Source: Antennarius striatus (Eukaryota; Chordata; Actinopteri; Lophiiformes; Antennariidae). From it: a DNA stretch of 64,000 nt. The notes below the pieces were generated by a model. That model did no database searches, was not told the DNA's origin, and saw only the letters and a list, made by a program, of their open reading frames with translations. This document shows positions 29,835 to 42,900 of this stretch, piece by piece; the stretch's first letter is position 1; every line of letters begins with the position of its first letter. The stretch spans positions 16,254,001 through 16,318,000 of the forward strand of contig NC_090777.1 in assembly GCF_040054535.1 (NCBI RefSeq). The letters are read 5' to 3'. The position numbers and the translations under genes were made by a program.

Positions 29835-30640
29835 AAGCTTCTAATATTTCGGATTTTCTGGTTGCTATTAAAGCTGACATTGGGAGTTTTTCCACACACC
29901 TCATCTTTCTGTTTTCCCTCAAACAATGTCTCAACAACAGCTTTTAAGCACTTATTCACAACTGTCCCATCACTAAAAGATATTTATGTTGCCCCAAACT
30001 ACACCATGCCTTTAGTGAACATCCGTTTGCATTTTTCTAGGTCATTTTGCCCTCAGCTCAGACTTCAGGAGATAATTCTGCGCAAAAGCTCTGTGCTTTG
30101 TTTCGTATTGGCACTTCACGTTATTAATTAATTAATTAGTGCTACGTGTTCAGACTATGTGAGGTAAAATGGTTTTGAACTTCCTGAGGAGGAATAAACA
30201 TAAATTTCGTCCACTTATTGTTAACCATTGGTTGTCCTAATTAACCTCCCTTCGTTTGGTGCTATGCTGTCCTCACTGTCTCCCTTCATCTGTGCTCCGG
30301 TAGAGGTGAACTCATAGTGGCAGGAGGCTGTCTCATTTCCAGGTGCGATGACACAGCAGGTAAACAAACGATCTGATTGGCTGAACTGAGTGGAACTATT
30401 ACCGTATGAACTGGAGGAGCAGCGCCCGCCGTCTGTAGCCACGACCGTCAGCAAAAATGCGACAAGAAAATCTACTCGTGAATTTATCATGGAGTGGTCA
30501 CGGGTCCGGACAGAACCATCACGCGGTCCGGATCCAGACCACGGTCACCATTTGGTGACCCCTGCGCTAAATCGTCAATACATGAAAGGGATATCGTACT
30601 ATAATCCACGTAGTATTTATAGTTATCTAAATAACTAGTT
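29835..30640. other. Intergenic stretch
   Basis: No gene is recognised. Around 30230-30560 the base composition is more GC-rich, and a short frame has no known domain. Confidence 0.4.
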
Positions 30641-30644
30641 ATCT

Positions 30645-31955
30645 AAATGATTTTTGGACCTCTGCCTCAACACAACCTACTTCCAGTACAGAGAGAACTT
30701 CTATAGGCAGAAACACGGATGTGCCATGGGCATCTCCTATCGTGGCCAATTTGTACATGGAAGAGGTAGAACACAAGGCCCTAACCTCGTTCAACGGAAT
30801 ACCACCAAGCCACTGGTTCCGGTATGTGGACGACACATGGGTAAAGGTAAAAATCCACGAGGTGCAAACTTTGACCGAACACATCAACTCGGTGGACAGC
30901 AACATCAAGTTCACCAGAGAGGATGTAAAGGACAACAGTTTGCCCTTTTTGGATTGCGAGGTCAGCATAAAAGATGACAGAAGTCTGTACGTTGGTGTAT
31001 ATAGGAAACCAACACACACGGACCAATACCTGCTTTTTGACTATCACCAACCACTGGAGCACAAGCTGGGCGTCATCAGGACCCTGCAAGACAGGGCTGA
31101 TAAGCTACCAACCAATGCCGAGGACCAGGTGAAAGAACACCAACACCTGAAAGGCGCATTAAAAACGTGTGGATATCCTGACTGGACCTTTGTGAAAGCT
31201 CACACAAGATCCAGAAAGGAGAACAACCCAGTGAGGGTGGAAGAGAGCAAGCGCAATGGTATAGTGATCCCGTATGTGTCTGGAGTGTCTGAAAAGCTGA
31301 GGAGGATCTTTAACAAACACAAGGTCCCTGTGTATTTTAAGCCGGGAAACACCCTCCGACAAAGACTAGTCCACCCAAAAGACCCCACACCACACAGTCA
31401 GAAGAGCAATCTGGTGTATGCAGTTAAATGCAGCGAGGAAAGCTCAGATGTCTACATAGGGGAAACCAAACAACCACTACACAGACGCATGGCTCAACAC
31501 AGAAGAGCCAACACATCAGGACAGGACTCAGAAGTCTTCCTTCACCTCAAGGAAGAGGGACACTCATTTCAGGACACAGATGTTCAGATCTTGGACAGGG
31601 AAGATAAATGGTTTGAGAGAGGAGTGAAAGAGACCATCCACGTCAAAGTGGAGAAGCCATCTCTGAATAGAGGGGGTGGTCTACGACATCACCTTTCTCC
31701 CATTTATAATCATGTCCTTTCGAAACTCCCAAAAAGATTGTCACAGCAGATTGACCCAGGTGATGTGTCTCATACTAATGACCCTCATTAGCATACAAAG
31801 GTGTAACTCACATCTCAAAGACCCCCCTTTGACACCCCCACCAACAATCGTTGAAGAGCCAGACGGGTTTAACAGGGTCGTTGGAATGTGAAAAGACAAG
31901 TTATCTAAAGAAGTCTTAGCCATCATTTGAAGAATAAACCAGTCGAAAAAAAAAA
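30645..31955 (+). mobile_element. Penelope-like retroelement (RT + GIY-YIG), 5'-truncated
   Basis: Penelope-like elements encode a telomerase-related reverse transcriptase joined to a GIY-YIG endonuclease. The remaining ORF (30721-31791, 356 codons) has the RT palm box RYVDDTW (YVDD at 35-38). A thumb region with VYRKPTHTDQYL follows, then a C-terminal GIY-YIG domain from about 231: YAVKC, VYIGET (244-249), HRRMAQHRR, FLHLKEEGHSF and the ETIHVKVEKPSLN end. The reading frame changes between 30730 and 30745: upstream bases in another frame encode NTTYFQYRENFYRQKHGCAM, the RT part just before. So it is frameshifted and 5'-truncated. An A-rich end lies near 31955. It is one of the better preserved transposon ORFs in this window. 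Confidence 0.92.
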
Positions 31956-32246
31956 GATTCACAATGTTACAAAATGACAGCTCTAACAGACAAATCATAC
32001 TATACTATAGAACGCAGGCTCATTAAGTGTGCTCAACAATTTGACTTGTACAGTACCTATTTTGTCCCATGTAGCCCTCAACATGTGTGTCTCTCGCATC
32101 GATCTAACAACCATTGGACTTTCTCATCTGTAAACCTGATGAGAAGTGAACCGCCGGATCACTTCTCAGAAGCCAGGAGGTGACTCAGTGATTGCATTGC
32201 GGTGTAAGCATGATTAGACGATATGCGTTGGATAAACCCGTCATGG

Positions 32247-32630
32247 GGGCGGCAGTGGCTCAGTGGTAAAGCGGGCGGTAGAGCGGGTCGTCCTATGATT
32301 TAAGATCGGCGGTTCGATTCCCGCTCCCGCCCCCCCAAAAATACCCGGAGGTGAGCTAACAGTGGGAGGTGTCAGCTCATCTCCGGAGCACTGCCGAGGC
32401 ACCCTTGAGCAAGGTGCCGTCCCCTTTACAAATTGCTCATTTGAGGCGCACCAAGAAGGAGCTGCCTGCCACTCTACCTCCCCTGCATGCCTACAGGCCC
32501 CCTTGTGTGTGTGTGTGATACAGGGGCCTGTACTCACAAATATGTATGCATGCGTTTGTAATCAGTAGCTAGAGTGTGCTTTCTTAATTTCCCTTCGGGG
32601 ATCAAACCAGTATATAAAATTAAAAAAAAA
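32247..32630 (+). mobile_element. tRNA-derived SINE, second family, full length
   Basis: The head GGCGGCAGTGGCTCAGTGGT and B-box-like GGTTCGATTCCCGC match a tRNA. The body matches the minus-strand copy at 16729-17062. A short TG run, a CCCTTCGGGGATCAA block and an A-rich tail follow. Confidence 0.87.
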
Positions 32631-33163
32631 TTAAAAAAAAATTCGCTCCCCTCGTCGAGGGACTTCAGATCGACAAACAGACCGGCTAACCTTTACGTGA
32701 AGCATGACAAATATTTTCCTTTTAACGAACCACAGATAGACTTTTAGTACTACATGTAAGCCATTTAGTTTGATATGTGATATTTTACAGTCCCTTACCT
32801 GGTCGTAAAATGTTTCAGTACGTACCAGCAAACGGTTATATCATGACATGAACTTTAAACGCGCCCCTCTGATGTTCGACTACTTTGGTCTGATCTGAAG
32901 GCATCACGGGTCGAGCTCAGGTCACATGACGCCATTAACTGCAGCGCGAGCTCAGCTCTCTGGTAACAACCGATATATCTTATGCTAATTGGCGCAGGAT
33001 TTGGAGATTATTAGGGTTTCATTTAAAAATACAACTTTCTTGTACAGCCAAGTTCTTTGTGAAACATTTTCAGAACCACGTAGCACGCAATTGTGGTTTT
33101 TGAGATATCGACGTTTCTCTTTGCTAGCTAGCTCAAGTTAGCGCTGAAGCTAACGGCTACAAC

Positions 33164-35397
33164 ATGAATATGGACAACGTGAACCAGTCTGTAACAACTG
33201 GAGTCTCATCGACCACATCTACAACTCCGAGCAACTGCATCGCAAATGATAACACAATAACTAACGCCAGCAGCGTCCCTTCGGTCACTAATAATGGTAA
33301 GGCTGTTTTGGCTAACGTTATCTTCCATGTTTTTCCGTCAATATCGGGACCATCGTTTTCTTCAGTAGAGATGGATGATTTGTTTGCTCAGAAATACGAA
33401 TGAGAGGCAGGCTAAACGTGTTTTCTTCATTGCATGGCTCTGCATTTATGTTCTATTTCTGTAAATTAATTTTTGCACAGAGGTTACTCGCTAACACACA
33501 TCGCTCAAATCTCTTTGCTGTACACGGTACAAACAGAATTGTAGCGTTTCATTGTGTGTTCAGCTGCAGTTTAATACCTTTCGTAAAACACTTGCATTGC
33601 AGCTTCCGCCTCGGTAGCCATGGTGACACCATCAGCAGATGCAGTCTCCAACGGCGTCTATGTACCTGCTGGCATCACCAATGGAGACGTGAAGCCTGCT
33701 GTCTCCACCACGCCTTTGGCAGATTTCCTCATGCAGCTGGAAGACTACACTCCCACAGTGAGTGCAGGTTGCTGGTGATATATATTAACACACTGGAATA
33801 ATGAACTTTAAATGCAGTCTACTCAAGTTATTGAATGTGTTCTCTTGTTTAAATTGAACACAGCTGGCAACCTTGTGATCTATCCATACTATTTAAATAT
33901 CATGGCAATTATTTTTTAAATTTAATGGTCATTAGTTAAAATACTTGTATACAAAGAATTCAAATAGGTTAAGTATATTTGCTTTATGTTTACCAGCTGA
34001 AGTAAATACTGTAATTGTTCAACTGAGCGACTGGAATTGTTTAAGTTGATGAATGCTGTTGACATTCACTGAATCTTTATATCTTGCTATGCTTTGATAA
34101 AATGAAATAATGCAGGCTTTTTTTTTATCAGACAGTGATACCCTTTATTTACCCCCACCTGCCTACTTTGGTCTGAATGAGGCTCAAGTGTCATTAAAAG
34201 TGAAATTGAAGCTGAATTTGAATTTTTTTTCTCAGATTCCTGATGCAGTTACAGGCTACTACCTCAACCGGGCTGGCTTTGAGGCCTCTGATCCAAGAAT
34301 GTAAGTTCTATAATGACTTAGCTGATTACGTATAGGGAACCCCTCAAACCTCAGGTTTTTGGATTTGTCCCCATTCAGAGCATTTCACATTCTACATTCT
34401 ACTTTGATGTGTTTGAAAATAGAAAGAAAATACAACTATTAAAATGGTGTTGCAGTGACTATTGCTGCTGCCTCACAGTAAAAAGGTCCTTGGTTCGAGT
34501 CTACCTGGGGCCTTCCTGTGCTCAGTTTGCATGTTATCCTTGTCTTTTCATGGGCTCTCTCCGAATTCTCCGGCTTCCTCCCACCTGCAAAAGCATGCAA
34601 TTTGTGAAGATGAATCAATCATGGTAAATTCTCCGTAGTTATTACTGTGGGCTTGAGTAGTCAGCTGGGATAGGCTCCAATGTGACCCATGACCCGGATT
34701 CAGATGGGCTCTTCAAGAAGATGAATGAAAGACACAGTTTGAAAGCGTGAAAGTTAATATTCTACCTTCCATGAGAGGGAGCCGTAGAACTTTGCTGCAG
34801 TATCCTAATGTCTGCAGGAGCTGAGTGCAGCCTTCTTACTTCGACTTTGTCTTTAACAGGAACACCTTTGTCAATTTTGAGAGTGTACTTAGGGTTGGAT
34901 TTCTTTTTCCTTTTTAATTTTTTTATCTGACTTTTCCATGAAAGTTCAAATACTGGCTGGCTGTCAAAGTGAAAACAAAAGCAATGATTTTCCTTTTCCC
35001 TTTTTATCTGTAGAATCCGTCTAATATCGCTTGCTTCCCAGAAGTTTATCTCAGACATTGCCAATGATGCACTACAGTACTGTAAAATGAAGGGCACTGC
35101 CACGGGAAGCTCGCGGAGTAAGACAAAGGTAAGTTTTTGTTTTTACATTTATACTTCGGTGCAAAAATTTTAATAACACTGTAAGAAAATAAGAGAAAAT
35201 AAAAGTACTGCATGATGATTTTGACAGAGGTTGTTGTCAATAGCTCAAAATATTTATTTATTCCTTGTAATTTATGATTTTCTGTGTTGTTGTTTTTTTT
35301 TTCGTAGGATAAGAAATACACTCTGACGATGGAGGATCTGACTCCTGCCCTCACAGAATATGGAATTAATGTCAAGAAACCTTATTACTTTACATAG
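33164..35397 (+). CDS. taf10: TFIID/SAGA subunit TAF10
   Basis: TAF10 is a histone-fold subunit shared by TFIID and SAGA and acts in RNA polymerase II transcription initiation. Exons are 33164-33296, 33603-33757, 34236-34300, 35014-35128 and 35308-35397; phases match and give 185 residues (human 218). The N-terminus is a Ser/Thr/Asn-rich, probably disordered region. The conserved core begins LADFLMQLEDYTPTIPD and continues through GYYLNRAGFEASDP, IRLISLASQKFISDIANDA and GSSRSKTKDKKYTLTMEDL. It ends EYGINVKKPYYFT, near-identical to the mammalian protein and covering the histone fold. The ATG at 33164 is preceded by AACATGA; a second ATG two codons on is an alternative. AATAAA at 35589-35594 is a good poly(A) signal. 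The upstream block near 32900 is GC-richer, with GTCACATGAC at 32921-32930. Confidence 0.97.
34441..34728 (+). mobile_element. Decayed SINE (same family as 13011-13360)
   Basis: It retains GCTGCTGCCTCACAG, GGTTCGAGTC, CTCCGGCTTCCTCCCACC and a GATGAATGAAAG tail in the same order as the intact copy. It is diverged and has gaps. It lies in the taf10 intron between exons 3 and 4. Confidence 0.75.
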
Positions 35398-35629
35398 ACT
35401 TGTTTCTGCTTAAGGCCTTTTGTTTTTGCTAGTTTTATCCCTTTCCTGACTCAAGAATCTGTTGACCCCTTTTGTTCAAATCCCAGTGCTTTAGTATAGC
35501 TTTGACAAATCTTTATAGTCGCTGCTTCTTCTTTTTTTTGAAGCCGCGTTTGTATTGTACGAAACAATAAGTTACGTTTTATTTTGAAAATAAACAAAAA
35601 AAATTCATGTGTGTGTGGTTGCTGCTACA

Positions 35630-36780
35630 TCTGCTAGTGAATCATTATCAATATTGATGCTGAATTGGTCGGAAGTCATGCAGAATCTTAAACAGGTGGA
35701 CGTGCCCTAAACATCTTACAACTTCCTGATGAAGCTTTTCTGGTGTCCATCTTCCAAGTAATTGGTTGGTTGCAAAGGTTCAAAAGTATTGTCTGTAATG
35801 CGTGATGGTCACTACTGTGGACAGCCATTTTTCATGTGTACACTACTGTATAATTGTTTTGATGGTGGTCGTTGATTTACAGCCTCCAACACTCATCTGG
35901 TGGGTTGCCACGCCAAACACCGCCACCTATAGGCCAGTCTGTGTAAGTGCACCACGATGATCATTGAATCCAAGATGGGCGTCAAAGTTGGAGACCCTAC
36001 GCCCCGTAAAATTTTAGTACTTTTTGACATCAAGTAACGACTTCAGGGCAGTTTCCCTGTTGTGATTTGCAAATTAACATTTTTATGATAATATTATAAC
36101 CAGTCCCTTAATGTGAACGTTGCTGACCAAAATTTAATTTCCAATTCATATCACTGAAGTGTTATCGTTATTGTCAGTGTTTCTTTTTCTCCTGGTGTTT
36201 ATCCAGTATTACTCGTTATGTAATGCCTGAGCAGTGGATATATACAATTTCCTCCGGGATTAATAAAGTATCTATTGGAAATATTTTATTCCACAGTAAT
36301 GTTTCCTGCTTGTGACGTTGAAGACTGAAGGTTGACTACATAGTAAATCCAGAGTGGATTCAGTAAGACGAACCATTTTTACAGCAACATTTTATGTTTC
36401 CTACTTTTTCAGTTGAAAACTAACGAAACGTTGTTCGTTTTGCAAAAATCTGAAAACTAAAAACGACACATTACTTTGCATGTCAATGCAAATACTGTTT
36501 TTATGATTACGTTTGAAACAACTTTAATTCGTACAGGAGAGCGTTAAATTACGCGAATAAACTAGAACGGCAATTTTGGAAGATGATTTTTATTGTCACG
36601 CCATAAAAATTCAGCAGCAAAAAATACCAAACAATTTGTTATTTTTAGTAAACTAAAATCAAAGTACAGTATTATTAAGGTACACTAGGGCCTCGAACGG
36701 CATTCGTTCTCTCGGCAAAACACCTTTGCGTTTTGTCGAAAGCTTGTACTTTGTCCCCTACTGCATTCCGTACAACGTTT
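35630..36780. other. taf10-ppih intergenic stretch
   Basis: No gene is seen. A TTTCCTCCGGGATTAATAAA segment near 36250 resembles a LINE 3' tail. The sequence closest to ppih would contain its promoter, but no clear TATA box is seen. Confidence 0.45.
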
Positions 36781-36900
36781 CCTGTGAGGCGCCATTAATT
36801 GTAGCTGCGCATGTGCAGAAGTCGGTTTTGGTCTTTCAATTCATTTTCTTTCATAAAGTATTTCTCATTTATTTCGTATAAAGTCAGGATATCAGTTCCA

Positions 36901-39900
36901 ATGTCTGTCCAGCTGTCGAATAACAGCAATCCCGTTGTGTTCTTCGACATAACAATCGGAGGACAGGTAGGTAGACCAGCGGAGCTAACAGCGGTTACTT
37001 TATTTCTCTAACCCCACGTTGATGCTTCATCTCGGAATACATCGATTTAAAGTTATGGCCTATATAAATACGTCTATGAGTTATTTTTGGTTATTTGGAA
37101 ATACATTGCAATACATTACTGATACATCGTATTGCATAAAAGCTTGTTTTTTTTAGGTGCCCTGAGCCTTTGAGGGCTCCTTGTGCATCGCTGAAAACTT
37201 GTTGTAGCCCAGTGGTTCTTAACCTTGTTGGAGGTACCGAACCCTGTCGGTTTCATATGCTCACTCACTGACCCTTCTTAAGTAAAAAAAAAAACCAAAC
37301 AACTTTTTTCAAGACATAAGTATGTTTTACTGGTGTATTTAATGAATTGTGCATTAATGTCACCTTTTTCAAATAACAAAACTGAGACACATGAAATGAC
37401 CTACCTGCAAATCGGTGTGACTTCTGTTGTTATTGAGAGACCAGTTCAGATTATGCGGAGCTTGACCTTGGCAAGTGCTATTCTTATGTCATTTTCACAG
37501 CAAAGTCTGTTTCTGTTGTTTTCCACGCAGCTTAAGGAAGCATTCCTTTATTTTTGCCAGTGCGACACAAGAGGTGCTCAACTTGACATTGCAAATCATG
37601 TAGAACGCTGACTCCCATCACGTTCCGTTATACAGTACATGTAAATTCACGTTGCACACCAACACGATGTGTCGGGTGTTTTGTCTTGACCCCCGTCTCT
37701 GCCGAACCCCTGAGACCGACTTGCCGAACCCCTGAGACTGACTCACCGAACCCCTAGGGTTCGATCGAACCCAGGTTAAGAACCACTGTCCTAGCCTTTC
37801 TAATGAAATTGAATGTACGCACGTCCCATGCACTGAAGAGCATCATCTCTGTTTCTTGGAAATTTAAAATTGAACTTTTAAGGTAAAATCAGTTTGGTCA
37901 AATGATCTCTTAAATTTCAATCTTGATCTAGAGCAGTTGCTAAACAGAACTTTTCCAGAAGCTGCAGCATTAACTAACCATCTGTAGCCTGTACATTTAC
38001 AAACTGACAATTTACAGTTAATTTCATTCTCTGCTTAAATACTAGACTTGCGTACTCATCATACTTAAACCCATAAAAATACTTTTGGACACCACCACAC
38101 CCAATACTAAATTTGAGCAACGTTGCTTTGATTTTTGTTAGAAAAACAGAACATATTGTAGACATGCCTAAGAGTACCAAAGAGGAGGTTTATTGATGTA
38201 GTGAAACAGTACAAGAAGGTAGTTGGTGTGACAAAAGAGGATGCAGAAGACAGGGTTAGATGGAGGCAACTGATTCGCAGTGGGAACCCCTGAAGGGAAA
38301 AGTGGAAGGGAGAAGAAGAAAGCATCCATCCATCCATCCATCCATCCATCCATCCATCCATCCATCCATCCATCATCTACCGCTTATCCAGGGCCGGGTC
38401 GCGGGGGCAACAGTCTCAGCAGGGTTGACCATACTACCTTCTGCCCAGACACTTCCTCCAGCTCCTCCGGGGGGAGCCAGAGGCATTTCCAGGCCAGCCG
38501 AGAGACATAGTCCCTCCAGTGTGTCCTAGGTCTTCTTCGAGGTCTCCTCCCGGTAGGACATGCCCGAAACACCTCCCCAGGGAGGCATCCAGGAGGCATC
38601 CGGAACAGATGCCCGAGCCACCTCAGCTGGCTCCGCTCGAGGTGGAGGAGCAGCGGCTCTACTCCTAGCTCCTCCCTGGTGACTGAGCTCCTCAGCCTAT
38701 CTCTAAGGGTGCGCCTGGCCACTTTACGGAGGAAACTCATTTCAGCCGCTTGTATCCGGGATCTTGTTCTTTTGGTCATGAACCAAAGTTCGTGACGATA
38801 GGTGAGAGTACGTAGATTGACCGGTAAATGGAGAGCTTCGTCTTACGACTCAGCTCCTTCTTCACCACAACAGACCTATACAATGACCGCATTACTGCAG
38901 AAGCTGCACCGATCCGTCTGTCAATCTCACGTTCCATCCTTCCCTCACTCGTGAAAAAGACCCCAAGATACTTAAACTCCTCCACTTGGGGCAAAGACTC
39001 TCTACTGACCTGAAGAGGGCACACCGCCCTTTTCCGATCGAGAACCATGGCCTCGGATTTAGAGGTGCTGATCCTCATCTCACTTGCGTCACACTCAGCT
39101 GCAAACCATCCCAGTGCACGCTGAAGGTCCAGGTTTGATGAGGCCAACAGGACAACAATGTCTGCAAAAAGCAGAGATGATATCCTCTGGTCCCCAACCC
39201 GGAGGTGGTTGCCAAACTCCTCAGTGGCAAATCACCGGGGGTGGATGAGATTTGCCCTGAGTACCTCAAGTCTCTGGATGTGCAGGGACTGTCATGGTTG
39301 ACATGTCTCTGTAACATCACATGGCAGTCGGGGACAGTACCTCTGGATTGGCAGATCGGGGCTGTGGTCCCTCTTTTCAAAAAAGGGGGACCGGAGGGTG
39401 TGTTCCAGCTATAGGGGGATCACACTCCTCAGCCTCCCGGGGAAAGTCTATTAGAGGGGCCTGGAGAGGAGGATTAGACCTATAGTCGAACCGCGGATTC
39501 AGGAGGAACAATGTGGTATTCGTCCCGGTCGTGGAACACTGGACCAGCTCTCTATCGAGTGCTCGAGGGTTCATGGGAGTTTGCCCAACCACTCCACATG
39601 TGTTTTGTGGATCTGGAGAAAGCATTCGATCGTGTCCCTCGTGGTATCTTGTGGGGAGTGCTTCGGGAGTATGGGGACCGGACAGCCCTTTGCTGAGGGC
39701 TGTCCGGTTCTTGTATGACCGAAGCCAGAGCTTGGTTTGCATTGCCGGCAATAAGTCAGACCTGTTCCAGGTGCATGTTGGACTCCGGCAGGGCTGCCCT
39801 CTATCACCGGTTCTGTTTATAATCTTTATGGACAGAATTTCTAGGCACAGCCATCATAGGGGTTTTCGTACTGCTCTTCGTCTGGCCTGTCACCCAGGAC

Positions 39901-42900
39901 CTGTTTGCCAAGGGAGACCCTGGCAGGAGCATTAAGCCCCTGACAACATAGCTCCTGGGATCATTCGGGCACTCAAACTCCCCCACCATGATAAGGTGGC
40001 AGCTCTCGGAGGAGAAGAAGAAAGTATACCTGCCTAAATTGTCACATAAGAGGGAGTGACTTAGTCTTGATCTCAAAGCGTTTTTGTTCATAACAAAGAA
40101 CGTCTGCTCACATAAATATATGGACCCAAACAAGCTCAACATTTTCTTCGCAAATGTGCGCATCTCTGGAAACTTGCTGTCATCCAGCTGCCGGTAAAAA
40201 GACATGATATAGCTCCAGGTGTTAGTGCATCACTCGCTATCACACTGAAGCTCTGTCAACTCAGGCTGTAGCTGAGGTGGGGTCTCATCAGGGTCCACGG
40301 TGAAAGGAGAGGAAAATAACAATATGCCCTTTTTGATAGCAGCCAAATCCCTCGTTTAACTCACCAGCGAAGGACGTGATGCCTGCTGTATGCTACACCA
40401 GTTGTTCACCTGTAACGCCACCATGACGTTCTACAAAAGCTGGAAATGCGTGGTGCAGGGTTCTGTTGGCTGATTCCTACATTTTTTCCTTGAAGACTGG
40501 CATTCAGTGCATTAAGATGCTTTGTTCTGTCAACCAAAAAAAACCCACTAGGAACCAAGGCAGTCAGAGGCTGCAACATCCTGCAATTTACCCTGACCTA
40601 CCCTGACTAGCTTTGACCTCAAATCGATGATTGATGTTACATCTCCATATTCATTCTGTGTTTGAGTTCCTTCACTTTTTCAACGTAGACGCTCTCAGAT
40701 AGCTTTTATGTGTTGGCATAGTAATCATTTTAGTATTACCTAAGAATCATGGCAAATCAGGCAAATGGTTATTTCAGTTTTTATTGTAAAAGTATATTTT
40801 CCGCTGTTCCTTGAAGCTGCAGCGAAAACCTGCAGAGATCTCCTGAGTCACATCCCCTTTCCCAAGCAGGAGAGCTAGCATCTCACAGCACTGGCTGTGA
40901 TGAGTCAGTTTTGTTCTTTGAAAGTTCATGACAGTTAACAGACATGTTACACTGCCCCTATGAGTTGAATAAAGGAACTGATATAGGCAGATGAGCATGT
41001 GAAAGATGAGTAAGCTATCTTCCTCCTCCACCCTCCCACAGTGAGTGTGTTTGCGGGTTTGTCTCCAGGTGGCTATGCGGTGCACTGGCGTCATGCCTGG
41101 AGTTTACCCTGCCTCACGCCCCCTGTCCGCAAGGATAGGCTCCAGCAACCCTGTGACAGTGGCAGAAGCGGGTATTGAAAATGAATGAATGAATTCACTG
41201 TAGTGGATGAAAAAAAAGTCAGCTAATACAGGGCATTAGATTAAACACCTGAAGAACATAGCAGTCAGTTCAGTTGGTTTGCCAATGTCCAGAAATAAGT
41301 CAAGATTTTCATCTTTTCGCCAGGCTGGAGCCTGAAGGTTCTCAGCTGCCACAGACATCACAGACTCTATGACCAAAGCTCGACTCAGTGAAGAATATCA
41401 TCTGCCTGTTGCCTTTCATGGTGGACTGAAGTTTGACTTTTGAGATCGTTGTGTTTTCCCTTTGTCTGTAAACAATTAGCTGCAGAGTAGGTCGATGAGT
41501 AGATTTTGGTGTCATTGGATTATGATAACATTGATGCTCTTTGGAAGTGTTTGTTGTTGTTTTTTGTTGTTGTTTTTTTTACAATTTTCGATTCCGGTTC
41601 TTTGTGTTTCAGGATCAAAACACGCCACAGTTTATTTTGTTATATTATGTGTAAATGAAACATCATTGATTGCGTATGACTCGTGCAGGTATTCATGTCA
41701 CATCTTGACATCACTAGAACTGGCATAGCAGCAGTACACATGATTTTAGTGTTCACCAACTGCAGACGGCAGACATTCATTTTCCAATTAATGTGTTCCA
41801 GGGTTTGCATTTGACAGTGTATTAGAGTCAGGCTAAGTATAATTCTCAAAGGTGACGTGATTCAACAGCATCATTTTTGTTTGACACTGAACTAAATTAT
41901 TCTGTTTTCCGTTCAAAGGGAGCAGCTTCCTTGTATTAAAACTGCTAGTGTTGCTTCACACTACATTAGCGTGTCCAGGGTTCTGCTGCCTTGATAAGAT
42001 GTGCATTTCGGTGCTGTCCTGACCTCCACAAGTATGTCAGGCGTGGAACAGGCTGACACCATATCAGTTCTCTTTAGCATTCAATCAGAATATTGAGGCA
42101 GAAAAGGAGCACCAGGCCAACAAATGAAAAAGCGGTCCGAATGAAACTGTTATGTGATTTTGTGTTCTAAATGTTAGTTTGGACTCATTAAAATGAAACG
42201 ATGAACCAAACAAGGCGGTCCTGCTGTTTTTCAATCTTGGAGACATGCAGAATGTCTGTTTGACGACGCAGCATGAACGTTCCCTTTTTAAAAAGGCCTT
42301 ATGTAATTTGACAATATCCTCAATCATGCGATCCGATGTCAACAAGTAATTTCATTCATATCATGTGGTCGACAATAATATCAACAATTATGGGTAAATC
42401 TTACACTTATTAGTTTTTTTTTCAGTAAAATAACTTTATTTCTGAATATTTATTGGGCTATTCTGAAAATCAAACCAGGCCATTAACAGGATGAAAATCC
42501 ATAGTAATTTCATTCAAGTCTAAAATTATCTTTGAACAATCCTGTATGACAGAAGAAAAAAATATATATACAGTACATATATATATGAGCACAGAAGTCG
42601 ACTCATGCTGCTTGATTCCTGAATATATGTACAAATAACGTTTATTAATGCATATTAATGAACCTTAATCTCTTTTCTCCATAATAATAATGAGTTACAT
42701 CAGGAGTTCCGGCAGTTTTTTGTTAACATTTTGACTGTTATGTTTTGAGGAATCAGTGAAAGAAACACTTGCGCCTCCAGGCTTGGTTAATTTCGGGAAG
42801 AAGTGATTTTAAACATGTAACAACATTCATGCAGATGAACGACTCAGTGTTGGCTCACTTCCACAAAGTGTTGAGTCTCTTTCTTATATTATTTTATTAC

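Noticed and set aside
32132..32152. CTGATGAG...GAAC string near the Penelope-like element as a hammerhead core
   Set aside because: No supporting stem II or correctly placed cleavage triplet could be drawn; the match is too short.
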